A stretch of DNA of 64,000 nt from Carya illinoinensis (taxonomy: Eukaryota; Streptophyta; Magnoliopsida; Fagales; Juglandaceae). The number at the start of each line of letters is the position of its first letter. Positions within the stretch are counted from its first letter, which is position 1. The DNA lies in the NCBI RefSeq assembly GCF_018687715.1, contig NC_056753.1:28025445-28089444 (forward strand), read 5' to 3'. The position numbers were made by a program, and so were the translations under genes. Positions 12,539-23,534 of the stretch are shown piece by piece. Under the pieces are notes generated by a model, which made no database searches, was not told the DNA's origin, and saw only the letters and a list, made by a program, of their open reading frames with translations.

Positions 12539-12706
12539 GTTTTGTTACATACAAGCAAAGTCGCGTACTAATCTGCATACCAATACTGCTTCCTTCATAC
12601 TTAAAATTTAAATTAATACGGTTTTCAATAAAATCTACTTTTTAACCAATCACATTAAATTGGTGCGCAAATTACTGCATAATTGTGCTTACAACTAGAT
12701 TTTTTC
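12539..12706 (+). mobile_element. MITE family 2, present only in unit A
   Basis: About 168 bp is flanked on both sides by TTATATTATAA (12528-12538 and 12707-12717), while unit B has one copy of that sequence at about 38699-38709 and no insert. The element contains GTACTAATCTGCATACCAAT and AACCAATCACATTAAATTGG motifs. Relatives are at about 38989-39168 in unit B (a different site) and at 59471-59640 in reverse orientation. The exact target duplication length (8 to 11 bp) is ambiguous because the site is AT-rich. Confidence 0.75.
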
Positions 12707-14319
12707 TTATATTATAATAGATCATGCTGACCAAAAAACTAGGAATCTGGTTAAGGTTGGCTTGGAAAAAGTGGATTAGGTTGTGGCCCAAACCACGTCC
12801 CTTAAGTGATAGGCATGCATGCGTGCATTTGAAGGGTGAACTTGAAGTCAATGATGCTTGTTATAACCACATCTCATCTCCATATAAAGCATCCCCACTT
12901 TCTTTCTCTTTCATTTTCATCTCTACAAGCCGATGATATAGACTGTAGCTAGTAGACTATAGCTAGTAAAACTTGTGACCACATCCTTTAGAAAATTAAC
13001 ATCCTTTTGGAAAATGTATGGATTCAATTTTTTTTTAGAAAAGAGTAAGGATACGCACATATCTTTTTTTAAAATTCTTTATACAACTATATATTTTTTA
13101 AAGTAATATTACTTTTATAAGTTATTTTATAAAAATATTCCGTATTTAAAACATGTTATATAAAAGATTGTAAAAAGTGTGGCATGTATGTGATTTTGCA
13201 TATATAGGTGCCACTTCTTGTTCAATTTACCAAGAATTATCATTATTGTTGTTATTATTATTATTATTAATTTAGGGTTTCTAATAGTTAAGATTTGTTT
13301 GCCTCAATTTGGTTGCTAGGAGGGGTTGAAGAGAGGATCAAATCATTTCAGCCAAAAATCAGTAGTTTAGATTCTAAATATACTTAAAGGGGGATGAATA
13401 GTTGTTTTCTAAATTTATTAGAATTTTTAAATCAATAATCAATCAATCAAGCAAGTCGCAACCAACAATTTTGGCAACAAAGTAGAAACTTATTTGAAAA
13501 ACATTTCCAAAATCTAAAACTAGTTTAGGTGTAAGTCACCATCTAAAATCCACTATAAAAATTTTGTGTATTATAACTAATTTAGAAACACTTACAAGAC
13601 TCTTGAAGTAACTAAATTTAGCTTGTAACATCACAAGTATCTAACTCGATCTCTGCACCCCGTCACTTAACCTCTTAAAAGTATAATGAATATGGCAAGT
13701 TTGGCCTCTCTCCACACCCTAGAAGTTAGGCGTATTGTTTTGTATATATAAACTTAATTTAGGGTTTGGATAAAACACTTCGAGAGTCCAAACTCTAGCT
13801 ATTAAAAAAAATATTCTTGAAATTTTCATTCAAGCAAACTTTTTGTCAAGTTTTACCTCGTAAATGCTGGAATTTAAAGATTCTTGTGAAACATAAATTT
13901 GGAAATAATTTGTAGAATCGCACTAGTGATGATAATCTTGTAGATGATCTTGCTCCTTCTAAATAGAAGAGATTTTCCCCTAAATTTCAGTATAATTTTA
14001 ATCGTAGAGAAGTTTGTTTGTAGATTTGATATCCAAATATTTCGGTGCACCAACTGCAAAACGACGTTAGGAAACAAAATTACATGTACCATCTCTTTTT
14101 TTTTTTTTTCCTTAAATAAACATTAGGAAATATACCCGGGATGACGAATATTATATAATTCATATATATAAGGGACATTGGGAATCGCAACATGATCAAA
14201 TATATTTTGTTACATTAACATCTCTAACAGTTAAATTAAATGAAAAAATGATTTTCTTCATTCTTGAATTTATCATTTCACTCACACTGGTTGATATATC
14301 AATCACATTTTAAATAAAT

Positions 14320-14548
14320 TGAAGTCTGATATGGGCTCAGTTGGTGGACTGGGCATCCGTCTCAGTGGCTCATACAAGCTGTCTAGTAGGTTAACATCCA
14401 CTACATCCGTGGTGCACGTTAAGGCTTTCCCACACTCATAAAAAAGAACCAGAGACTCCAATGTAATCTGACAATCAATCATTTATCGTTATTCACTCCG
14501 ACCTCTGTTCAAATTACCTCTTAGTATCCCAAAAACTCCCTCGAAAGA
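14320..14548 (+). promoter_or_regulatory. Orphan copy of the RPL28 upstream region
   Basis: This stretch matches the sequence just upstream of RPL28 (40490-40714) but is followed by a Copia LTR instead of the gene. The match stops 11 bp before the equivalent of the start codon. A GGCCCA site II-type motif present at 40533-40538 reads GGCTCA here (14367-14372). Without a downstream gene this copy is probably free to decay; whether it still drives transcription into the LTR is unknown. Confidence 0.7.
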
Positions 14549-14759
14549 TGTTAAGAATTCAACTCTTGTATTTCCATAACTTGAATTGTACATTGAGAAT
14601 GGTCAAAATAAATAGATACAAGGACAAATCCATCTGAGGTAACTAACTGAGTATGGTATGATTTAAAATTATAAAGGTAATGGCTAATTTCTACTAAAAT
14701 CATGGTGTTAAATAAATGGAGGAGATCTTGGCTTGATTTATGGAAGTGATCTGTCAATA
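14549..14759 (-). repeat. 3' LTR of a Copia fragment
   Basis: On the minus strand the element reads RNase H, then a purine tract TTGAGGGGGCG, then this 211-bp segment starting TATTGACAG. It ends CTTAACA exactly where the match between units A and B stops (14548/14549). A TA start with a CA end is a non-canonical LTR border. The other LTR of this element is not in the window. Confidence 0.7.
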
Positions 14760-15453
14760 CGCCCCCTCAAGTTGGCGCATGGAAATTCGTAATGCCCAAC
14801 TTGCTTAAAAAATGGTGGAAGAGATCATGGCCGAATGCTTTGGTGAAGATGTCAGCAAATTGCTCATGGGAGTAGGTGTGAACAGTAGTAAGGAGTTCAG
14901 ACCGAATTTTATCACAAACAAGATGACAATCAATCTCAATATGTTTAGTGCGTTCATGGAACACGGGATTGTGAGCAATGTGTAAAGCAGATTGATTGTC
15001 ACAATAAAGGCTGATAGGCTCGGGATGAAAGATACCAAGATCAGTGAGGAGCTGTTTCAACCAAGTGAGTTCGCAGGTGCTGATGGTCATGGCACGATAT
15101 TCAGCTTCAGTGGAGAACCGGGCCATGGTAGTCTATTTTTTTGTACGCCAAGAAACGGGACTGGAGCCAAGTTGAACAAAGTAGCCCATGGCAGAGCGAC
15201 GAGTGGTGGGGCAACTGGCCCAATCGGAATCAATATAGGCAGTAACATGAAGAGTGTTGGAGGAGGGAAAGAAAATGCCTTGTCCGGGACTGCCTTTGAG
15301 GTGGCGAAGAATTCGAGTGGCAGCCTACATGTGAGGAGCACGAGGAGCGTGCATGAATTGACTAAGAATGTTCACTGTAAAAACAATATCAGGACGAGTA
15401 ATAGTCAAGTATATGAGACGGACAACAAGTCGACGATAGGGAGAAGGATCTGA
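14760..15453 (-). pseudogene. Copia pol fragment (RNase H end)
   Basis: The best open part, 14767-15126, encodes the C-terminal half of a Copia RNase H with [34 protein letters not shown] and an ADIFTKA end. Upstream in the same direction the sequence continues with Copia-like residues (roughly SPVSWRTKK then a stop) to about 15453, where it is cut off and joins a piece of the CACTA-like repeat. Integrase, gag and most of the RT are missing. The element is dead. Confidence 0.85.
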
Positions 15454-15456
15454 ATG

Positions 15457-15817
15457 AATAGACTTATTCATGATCAGGTGGCTAAAATATACCCATCACT
15501 AGATGGAAAATTAATTGTTAGTTTAGAAATTTATTTGTGAACAGTTTTGTTAAGGCTAAAAAAAATTCAGATACAAGCGTAAAAAAAATCCTACCCTTGA
15601 AAGTGGATGAATAAAAATGGATATTGCATATTTTTACAAAAATTGGGTAGTTTAGGAAACCTTTTGTGACGACAATTGTAACCAAAATATCTAATTGCTG
15701 TAATTATATTATCAGCTGGTATAGAACATCACTGATCACTTTCTAGCAAACAAATTTACATAACCGACCACATAATATCACCAAAAATAATGTTACACTT
15801 ATGTCAACTAAAGTTTT
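15457..15817 (+). repeat. Third partial copy of the CACTA-like sequence
   Basis: This matches about 11160-11500 in unit A and 37320-37670 in unit B, from GACTTATTCATGATCAGGTGG to CTTATGTCAAC. It is more divergent from both than they are from each other. It abuts the broken Copia at 15453 and a different repeat at 15818. So this part of units A and B belongs to a dispersed repeat family and not only to the segmental duplication. Confidence 0.75.
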
Positions 15818-15905
15818 GAATACCGTTTCGGTGACCATTTTGGTTAAGGTATTGGAACGAAATATTTCGATATCGGTACCCTTTTGGTATTAATTCTATA
15901 TTATA
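15818..15905. repeat. Dispersed repeat fragment (TTTCGGT-rich)
   Basis: The sequence around GTTAAGGTATTGGAACGAAATATTTCGATATCG closely resembles 54890-54975. It is probably a fragment of the same dispersed element. No coding capacity. Confidence 0.5.
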
Positions 15906-17324
15906 AGAGAAAATCTAGTGACTAGCCGGTTTGCTATCAGGCCATAACCAGCCTTCCAATCCCATTTCACGAAGTCAGCATGTTGGTGGGCTGTTTCTGT
16001 ACTTACTACACCAGATTAAACAAACTCCCCCCACTCATCCGTGCTACCCAAACTCCCCCCCCCCCCCACTCATTCCTAACAGAAACGGCAGTAACATGAC
16101 TACGATGGAGCTCAACCCGGACCGGTGATGGGGCACATCCCAGGCAATGCTCGCGCTACCCCCAGAACATGCTAAAGTGAATTTCACACGGTCTTAAGGC
16201 AATTAAATTTCACAAGGTGAACTATTTTTCCCTTAAAGAGAAAACCTGGTGATGATGATACTTAGTCTTGTAGTAGAGTTAAATTGAATGTCCTGCTGTG
16301 ATTGTAATCTGGGCTTGATTGTAATATGAGCTATGAAAATTTGTAGGCATATAGTAACTTATCTTAGAAATGCATAGCATAGCATAGCAAAGCAACTGTT
16401 TGTAAAAATGTCTCAATGGGTTTCGAGTTGCTCTATGTCTCTTCATTTATGCTGAAAATGCCTTCCTCACTATAAAATACAGAATTTAGCTTTCAATTAA
16501 AATTCAGCATTCACTTCATTAAAATGCATCTGAGTTTTCAACAAAACTCAAGTTGCTTGCCTATAAATGTCAACAAATCAACAAGAGAAGACCACTGCAC
16601 ATGTATTAACTATTAATGTATCAAGAAGAGAAGACCATTGCAACATAAACAAAATCCTAGAAGCATAAAAAATCTTTAAAAGTAAGATGCATGTGTATAG
16701 AAACAAACATGAAGATGGTCTTACTTTGTGTGCATAAGACATAAAATTATGACCTCAAGTATTCATTGTGACCAATACTATAATAATGGCCACATTTGTT
16801 GTGGCATTAAACTTAAAGTATGTCACCAAATGGCAAAGGTACAAAATAATGATTATATTATTAAAACCACGAGAATACATAATTTGTATTTGGGGCCGAG
16901 GCATGTCTTTGGTTATATTATTAAAACCACCGAATGGCATCATCCTGTGTCATTATGTGTTGGCTTACATGTTAAAGGGTTGCATCTGGGGCTGAGACTG
17001 CATGCCTTTGGTTGAAATCTTGGGAGCTGGCTGAGGGAGTCTCATTCTCGATCTGTACTAGAACATCTCCAAGAAATATTTTAGAACTATTGAAAATTAA
17101 TACATGCATGGCTATTGTTCATGTGATCCAATATTATTTGTAAATAACTTTCTTTGATATTTTTCAGCAAATGACAAGTTCAAGTGCTCATTCCGATTTA
17201 AGTTCGTGGACTTTAAGCGGGAAAGACAAAGCAAGTTTACACAGGCCACTTTGCTACTTTGCACACCCCCCCCCCCCACTCTCTAAGTTCGTGGACTTCT
17301 TTCCTTGTGCCACTTCCACAAGGA
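15906..17324. other. Gene-free stretch with C runs and a short duplication
   Basis: I see no gene here. Cytosine runs occur at about 16057-16069 and 17267-17279. Around 16850-17010 a TTATATTATTAAAACCAC block occurs twice (16855 and 16914), each followed further on by a TGGGGC-GAG/TGAG-CATGCCTTTGG-type block, which gives an imperfect tandem duplication. The bases next to the Copia fragment at 17325 have no obvious target duplication. Confidence 0.4.
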
Positions 17325-18760
17325 AAGAAGTCAATTAGCTGTAAGTGGGTTTTTAATTAGAAAGATGATCAAGTTACTAAAAATAGAGTACGATATAAAA
17401 TTAGATTGGTAGCCAAGAGCTACGCTCAGACAAAGGGAATTGACTACAGTGAAGTATTCTCTCATGTTGTGAAACATTCATCTATTCGGATATTTCTAGC
17501 TTTCGTTGCACAAAATGATCTTGAGTTAGCACAGCTTGATGTGAAGACAGCTTTCTTGCATGGTGATCTGGAAAAGGAGATTTATCTATCTCAACTAGAA
17601 GGTTTTAAAGAAGTTGGTAAAGAAAAATGGGTCTGCAGTCTGAAGAAGTCCCTCTATGACTTGAAGTAGTCACCTCGACAATGGTATAAGCGTTTCGATC
17701 GCTTTATGATAGACCGGAAATACACTTGTTGCCAATACGATCACTGTGTGTATTTCAGAAAACTTGCAAATAGATCTTTTGTTTATTTACTTTTATATAT
17801 AGATGATATGTTAATTGCATATAAAAGTAAGGTAGAGATAAATCATTTGAAAACTCAGTTGAGTCATGAGTTTGAAATGAAATATTTAGGAGAAGCACAG
17901 AAAATATTGGGCATGGAGATCAACAGAGATAAGGTGAAATGTATAGTTCACCTTACTCAGAAGCAGTATCTGAAGAAAGTATTGCAATGTTTCAATATGG
18001 ACTCAAAGATGAAGCTAGCGAGTACTCCAATAGCCCCATATTTCAAGTTCAGTGCATTGCAGTCTTCTAAAGATGATGAAGAGCGGAAATACATGATGAA
18101 TGTCCTATATGCAAGTATTATTGGAAGCCTAATGTATGCCATGGTGTATACACGACCTGATATCTCCTAAGCCGTTAATTTAGTTAGTTGCTATATGCAT
18201 AATCCTGGAAAGACACATTGGTATGTGGCTAAATGGATTCTACGACTATGTAGGTGATCTTGACAAATGTCAATCGACAACTGGATATGTGTTTACTATG
18301 GCTAGAAGACCCGTGAGTTGGTGATCAAATTTGCAATCTACAATTGCACTATCATCAACGGAGGCCGAATATATGGTTGTAACAGAAGCCATGAAAGAAG
18401 TCATTTGGTTACAATGAGTGGTAACAAATTTGGGTTTTAAACAGCAAGACGTTACCGTTTATTGTGACAGTGAAAGTGCAATTCATTTAACTAAGAATCA
18501 AGTATATCACTCTCAAACAAAATACATAGATATCCGATTTCACTTTATACATAAAATATTAGAAGAAAATGACATCATACTTTAGAAGATTGGCACTAAA
18601 GATAATCCAGCAAATATGTTGACAAAATTCGTCACAAGGATCAAGTTCCAACACTGTTTGGACTTGATAAATATTGCACACTGTTGAGCACCTAGGGTGC
18701 ATTGGAGCCTTAGAGTGCATTTGATAGCGGAAGTCTCTCATGTCAAAGAATGATGTGCAT
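17325..18760 (+). pseudogene. Copia pol fragment (RT and RNase H), 5'-truncated
   Basis: The sequence starts inside the reverse transcriptase (CKWVF motif, then LVAKSYAQTKGIDYSEVFS at about 17402-17460). It continues through DVKTAFLHGDLE and the catalytic YIDDM (a YVDD variant) near 17797, with in-frame stops at about 17349, 17667 and 18168. Between codons for WILR and DYVGDLDKCQS (about 18240-18260) a stretch usually of several dozen residues is missing. RNase H follows with LSSTEAEYM, VYCDSESAIHL and KDNPANMLTK, also with stops. Gag, protease, integrase and the 5' LTR are absent. Confidence 0.88.
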
Positions 18761-18824
18761 TTATTTGAAAAATGAATCAATTTGTAAGCAGCCTAATATG
18801 GCACACTTGGGTGGATAGGGTGAT

Positions 18825-19217
18825 TGTTGAAAACCACCAAAATGTGAAACCAAAAAGTCCACTTAGTTTGCTCTACACCACCCAACTTGAAGCTCTGCAC
18901 CGTCCAACTTGAAGCTTTGCACCGTCCATCACTGCATTGTCCTATATATAGCTACTGTTGCTCTATATTCCTCATTAATGATGATTGATATTTAGTAGAT
19001 ATTTTGTAGAACTTCTCCTATAAATAAAAGAGCTCTGATATGTGAAGTCTGTGGGCAAAAAACAAAGAGTGAAACGTGAGAAACTTTTGAATGTTTGCAA
19101 TCTCATACAAACATATTGAATTTTGGGTCCAGTGGACATAGACAAATTACTGAACTACTTAAATATCGTCATGTGTGATTCTTGGACAGTTTTGATGTGC
19201 AACATAAATTACTATCA
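18825..19217 (+). repeat. 3' LTR of the truncated Copia fragment (end uncertain)
   Basis: After the RNase H remnant and a purine-rich GGGTGGATAGGGTGAT tract, an LTR-like segment begins TGTTGAAAACC at 18825. It contains a TATAAATA box near 19019, as retrotransposon promoters do. The right edge is a guess because the partner LTR is missing; a CA near 19217 is one candidate. The start is a canonical TG, unlike the TA-starting LTRs of the other two Copia elements here. Confidence 0.55.
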
Positions 19218-19329
19218 AAGATACACTTTTCTTAAAGCAAAGCTATAGCAACATGCAGGAGGCAGGAGCACTGCAAATGCAAGGCCAACCCACAACGTTC
19301 AATATCTGCCTTAACTTCTGTATTCTTTT

Positions 19330-22300
19330 CTATGACCTCGATTCCTCTTGGTTCGAGACCCTGACTTTCCTCCCCTGCAGTTCTTTCGTAAGCACTTTTA
19401 TTGAATCCGAGATTTCAACCTTATATACATAGAACTTAATCACTATCAAGAAGAAAATGAAGTTGAGGAAGTTTAATATGACGAAAAATGCATAATAATA
19501 ATCAAGATGAGAAGCATTCAGGTTGTTTAGAATCCATCCATGGTGACCATGCGCCTTGGTTATGTTAGCAACTGTGGAAAGAAGGAAACTACTAAGAAAG
19601 TTTCCAACTCCTAGCGTAGTCATGGCATAGGAAGTCCCTAGACTCTTCATGCTTTCTGGTGCCTGGTCGTAGAAGAACTCCAGCTTTGCAACCTCTAAAA
19701 ATGCATCTGCTATTCCCATCAGCAGGAATTGGGGAAGTAAAATGAATATGGTTAAAGGAACTTGTCCTTTATTTTCAACTAACCCATGATCTTTGGCCAC
19801 ACTGAGTCTATACTTCTCGGTCACAGAGGCGATTACCATGATTATAATGTGGATAACAAGGCCAATGCCCATTCTTTGAAGGAGAGTGACGCCTCTTGGG
19901 TTTTTGGTCCACCTTTGCATAAGCCGAACGAAATACCGATCATAGAGCACCACACTAACAAGCATGGATATGGTGACAAATCCGGTTAAACTTGCCGGTG
20001 GGATTTTAAAGCTGCCAATGGCTCTATCAAGGGTGGTACCTTGCTTGATGAAAAGAGTATGAATTTGTGCAATCATGGTGCTCGGTATAAACGTGGCAAT
20101 CAAGATTGGGATCATTCGTATCATTTGTTTGGTCTCCTCTACTTGTGTAACTGAGCACAACATCCATGGACTGGTTGAGCCAATTTTCACAGACGCTTTG
20201 GTAAGGAACCTGCGCAACGAGATCAAGCTGATAGATTAAGACAAATGCATGCAACCTGAGACCTAAGAGAGGGTAATGCCTATCTAGATTGAAATAGGTT
20301 GATTCCAACCCCTAGCTAACCCGTAATTTCTTTATGGTATGTTTGATTATAAATTATTTTTATTATAAAATAAATCTGACATTTCACATCAAGAAATGTC
20401 AGTTTATAATTTTTTTTAGTTAGTCTTGCTTGTAGACTTGGCCGGTATTTCTCTCAATACAATATATATAAATACCTCAAAGTCGGTGTGGAATCAATCC
20501 TGAACTTTCCTTTCTTTGCATACTCCTCCAACTCAAGCTCATAGAGCTCTTTGGGATCATTGGGGATATGCACCTTCCATTTCCTAAGAGCAGCCACAAT
20601 GACCCTGGCCATCCTTGTGAAGGGACTTCCTGAGGGCACCTTGTGTCTATAGAAGGGAGTGCCAGACAAGAAGATGATAATCGAAATTGCAAGTCCAAGT
20701 GTCGGAAGTCCATATCCTAAGGTCCATCCAACATTGTCTTGTATGTAGACAAGAACTGTGTTGGCAAAAAGTGTCCCGAAGAAGATGCTAAACATCCACC
20801 AATTGAAGAAGGACAGCTTGTGGGCCTTCTCTTTTTGGTCGAACTCATCGAATTGGTCTGCCCCAATGGTCGAGATGTTGGGTTTGGTTCCACCTGTTCC
20901 CACTGCTAAGGTATAGAGTGCACCATAAAACACTGCTAACTGTAACGTCGAGGCCTTTCTACAATTCTCGACGTCGGATTCTAAGCAACGAGGCGGTTTT
21001 AGGCTAGGAAGCGAAACTGCCAATGTTAGTATCAACATTCCCTGCATGCATGCCAATATATGGTAAAACAAAGTGAGAAATTTACTTTGTTACACTTACT
21101 GGTCTTTGTTATAACTATAACACTAAAATAAAAGGTGAATTAAAAAGATCAGTACTGTTGTGTCATTTATAATTGTGATATTAATTTTTTAATAAAAGAA
21201 AGAAATATTCTAAATTATCATCCGTCATCTCAACATTTTATGACGTAGCATTCAATGATTGGTTTACAAGTTGAATATGAGAAATATTTTTTAATTATTT
21301 AATATCACGTAATAAAATAATATAAAGATGATCGTAAAATAAATGATTGTAGCATTATTTCAAAATAAAAAAGAGTACAAACAAAAAGAAAAAAATATCC
21401 ATCGACCACTTGCCGCATTAATATATGATAAAGAGTTGTAAGCAGTATTAAGAACATCCGCATCCTCCTCGTATAAGGACGCCGACAAGTTTTCAACTTT
21501 CAACAACTGCGCCCTATTGTAGGCTTAATTATAAAGCAGAATTTCCGAGTCAAACGTTCATACGTATTCCTGCAACTCTTCCACAAAATGAGACTTTTTT
21601 TGCTCTATAAAAGTCCAAAACCTATAGCCTAAAACGTATTATGTTTACACGTAACATTGAAGTAGTAGGAAGATTGATGATTAAGTCATATAATTAAATA
21701 TATAAGACAAAGGTGGAGGGAAGATAAGCAGAAGATTCCGAGTCAAAGGTTTTAGACTAGGACAGTAAATTAAAGTCGACGTGCGTACCGAGATGTAAAT
21801 TACAGAGGAAACGACAAAGGTCCAGTATCGGCCGAGATGAGCATCGGCGACGTAAGCACCCAAGATGGGAGTTATCCAGATAGTCCCAACCCAATTGGTG
21901 ACATTGTTGGAGGACTTGACGGTACCCTGGTGCAGCTTCGTTGTCAAATATATGACCAGATTGGAGGATATACCGTAATACGCCATGCGTTCGAAAACCT
22001 CGTACACTGCACAAAGAGAAAAAAGAAACAAAACAGTGGGAAGATGGTCCCCCGAATAATTCATATGATCGAGTCCGTCTGATCCGCATCATGCAGAAGG
22101 GTGCATGCAAGTTGATGCGAAAATGAACTATTTTTGGAAGAAAGAGTTGATTAAGTACTCCTTACTGCAAGATTTGTCATTTTGGACTTGGCCATTGATT
22201 AGATACCCGTCTTGAAATAATAGCCCTTGGTATTTCATACGTATATAGCGGGTTGTGTAAAATAGCTACGGGTGCATTTTACAGCCTTTTTTTTTCTTAA

Positions 22301-23180
22301 TTTTTTTCTTTGGGACGTGGGTGACAGAAGTAATGTTATATACTATAACACCGTCTCACTTTTATCCTATTATATCAGATGTGACATATTTATTATCATA
22401 TAAAAAATTATTTAATAAATAATCATGTAATAGTAATAAATGTATTACATATATAATGAGAAGTGAGATGATGATGTTGTGTATAGAATTTTTCTTGGAT
22501 GGAAAAGAGTTTTTTTTAGGGGGAGGTTTAACTGTCTCTAACTCGGATCAAGCTTTCTCAAAACAAAAATGGAAGAAACAAGTTGGGCATGAGCCAAATA
22601 ACTCATAGGCACAAAAATATTGCCGTTCTTTTATGAATAATAAACAAAGAAATGAGACTGAAGGAAGAAAACGAAGTAGCCGTCTTTAATTCCTTAGCCA
22701 TTTGCAGAAAAACTGATTACAGCTAGCCGAATTCAAGGCTTGACAAAGAAAATGTTGGATAAGAATTAATGTATCATGACTTCCGGATTAATGTCTCATA
22801 TTTTCTAGGAGATCAATTATTTCCATACAGAAGTACAGCTAGCAGCTATGATTGACAATTAATTAAGATTTATGATCAACACAAGACAGAGTTTAGTACT
22901 GCAGGATTAGCAAGAAAGAAAACGCAGAGGCATCCATCCCACTTTCGAGGAGCCATTGCAGAGATAACTGTGACATGGGGTAGAGAGAAAAGCAGGCAAC
23001 TTTACGCCTTAATAGTTCAGTGCTCTCGTAAATTAATGGCTCACAAGGACCCAAACACACCTACGTACGTGTATATCCCTCAAGCAGGTAGATAGACATA
23101 TACACACATACATATATGTACTGTTTGTGTATGAAGAAGTGAGTTGTGGATAACCAAACCCAAGACTCAATGCCTTTTAA

Positions 23181-23235
<55 letters not shown>

Positions 23236-23350
23236 CGACAACAAACCAGCAAGCAGTCCATCCACCTCTCTTTGATCTAAGAACCGGGTTTCCTCTCAGA
23301 TCCACTGTCCCATCCTGCGTGTATTCCTCCTGCGCTGCTTCCCCTGCCAT
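19330..23350 (-). CDS. NPF5.2-like: NPF5-type NRT1/PTR family transporter
   Basis: Joining four exons on the minus strand (23350-23236, 22006-21789, 21041-20476, 20209-19330) gives 1779 bases, 592 codons plus TAG, all with GT-AG introns in consistent phases (1, 0, 2). The protein is a proton-coupled MFS carrier of the POT/NPF family with about 12 membrane segments. The ExxER proton-coupling motif reads EVFER at residues 41-45. Other family blocks are SSNNVTNWVGT, GTGGTKPNISTIGADQFDEF and FFYDQAPESMKSLGTSY. The N-terminal EYTQDGTVDLRGNPVLRS is close to what I remember of Arabidopsis PTR3/NPF5.2 and NPF5.3; members move peptides and/or nitrate, and PTR3 is wound-induced. Substrate cannot be read from sequence. 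Exon order and length look complete, so this is probably functional. It lies between the two duplicated units, with Copia debris at its 3' side. Confidence 0.93.
22335..22500. mobile_element. Foldback MITE in NPF5 intron 1
   Basis: The left end TATACTATAACACCGTCTCACTTTT pairs imperfectly with the right end AGAAGTGAGATGATGATGTTGTGTATAG when reverse-complemented, around an AT-rich core. This is the layout of a MITE of about 165 bp. It lies wholly in intron 1, away from splice sites. The family is not identified. Confidence 0.6.
23185..23232 (+). repeat. (AG)n microsatellite beside an NPF5 splice donor
   Basis: About 24 AG units lie in intron 1. On the coding (minus) strand they give a CT repeat starting only about four bases after the GT donor at 23235. 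Such repeats vary in length between alleles. Confidence 0.95.
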
Positions 23351-23454
23351 CACTTTCCTTCCAGACTCAGAGTGGCAACCCCCTTCTTTATTTCTTCTGT
23401 ATGATCGATGGATCTGCTAGCTAGTTGGTTCAGTACTGTCCAATTACCCCACCC

Positions 23455-23464
23455 TTTTTTTATA
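23455..23464 (-). promoter_or_regulatory. Putative TATA box of the NPF5 gene
   Basis: On the minus strand this reads CCTATAAAAAAAGGG (core TATAAAA), about 105-110 bases before the start codon at 23350. Position and sequence suit a plant core promoter. No transcript data support it. Confidence 0.45.
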
Positions 23465-23534
23465 GGCTACCCAACTTTGCCAACCATTTCTTAGGTATTG
23501 ACTTCAACACCCATCTAATTAACCTAAGAGAAAT

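Larger units (their letters stand above)
1..14548 (+). repeat. Segmental duplication, unit A
   Basis: This segment matches 27372-40714 in the same order and orientation. The match is already under way at base 1, so the true left edge lies outside the window. Identity is high but not perfect: about nine differences in a 150-base stretch around 9010-9160 compared with 35170-35320. Four large differences break the alignment: the LINE at 2961-8880 is only here, the Copia at 28943-33658 is only in B, and one MITE is private to each copy. Smaller indels include about 56 extra bases here near 2705-2765 and an expanded ATATC-rich stretch near 10548-10610. The match ends at 14548, directly at a Copia LTR. 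No host gene is seen inside the unit. Confidence 0.95.

Noticed and set aside
19330..23350. NPF5 as a pseudogene
   Set aside because: Four exons join with GT-AG introns in matching phases into an uninterrupted 592-residue protein with all family motifs, so decay is not supported.
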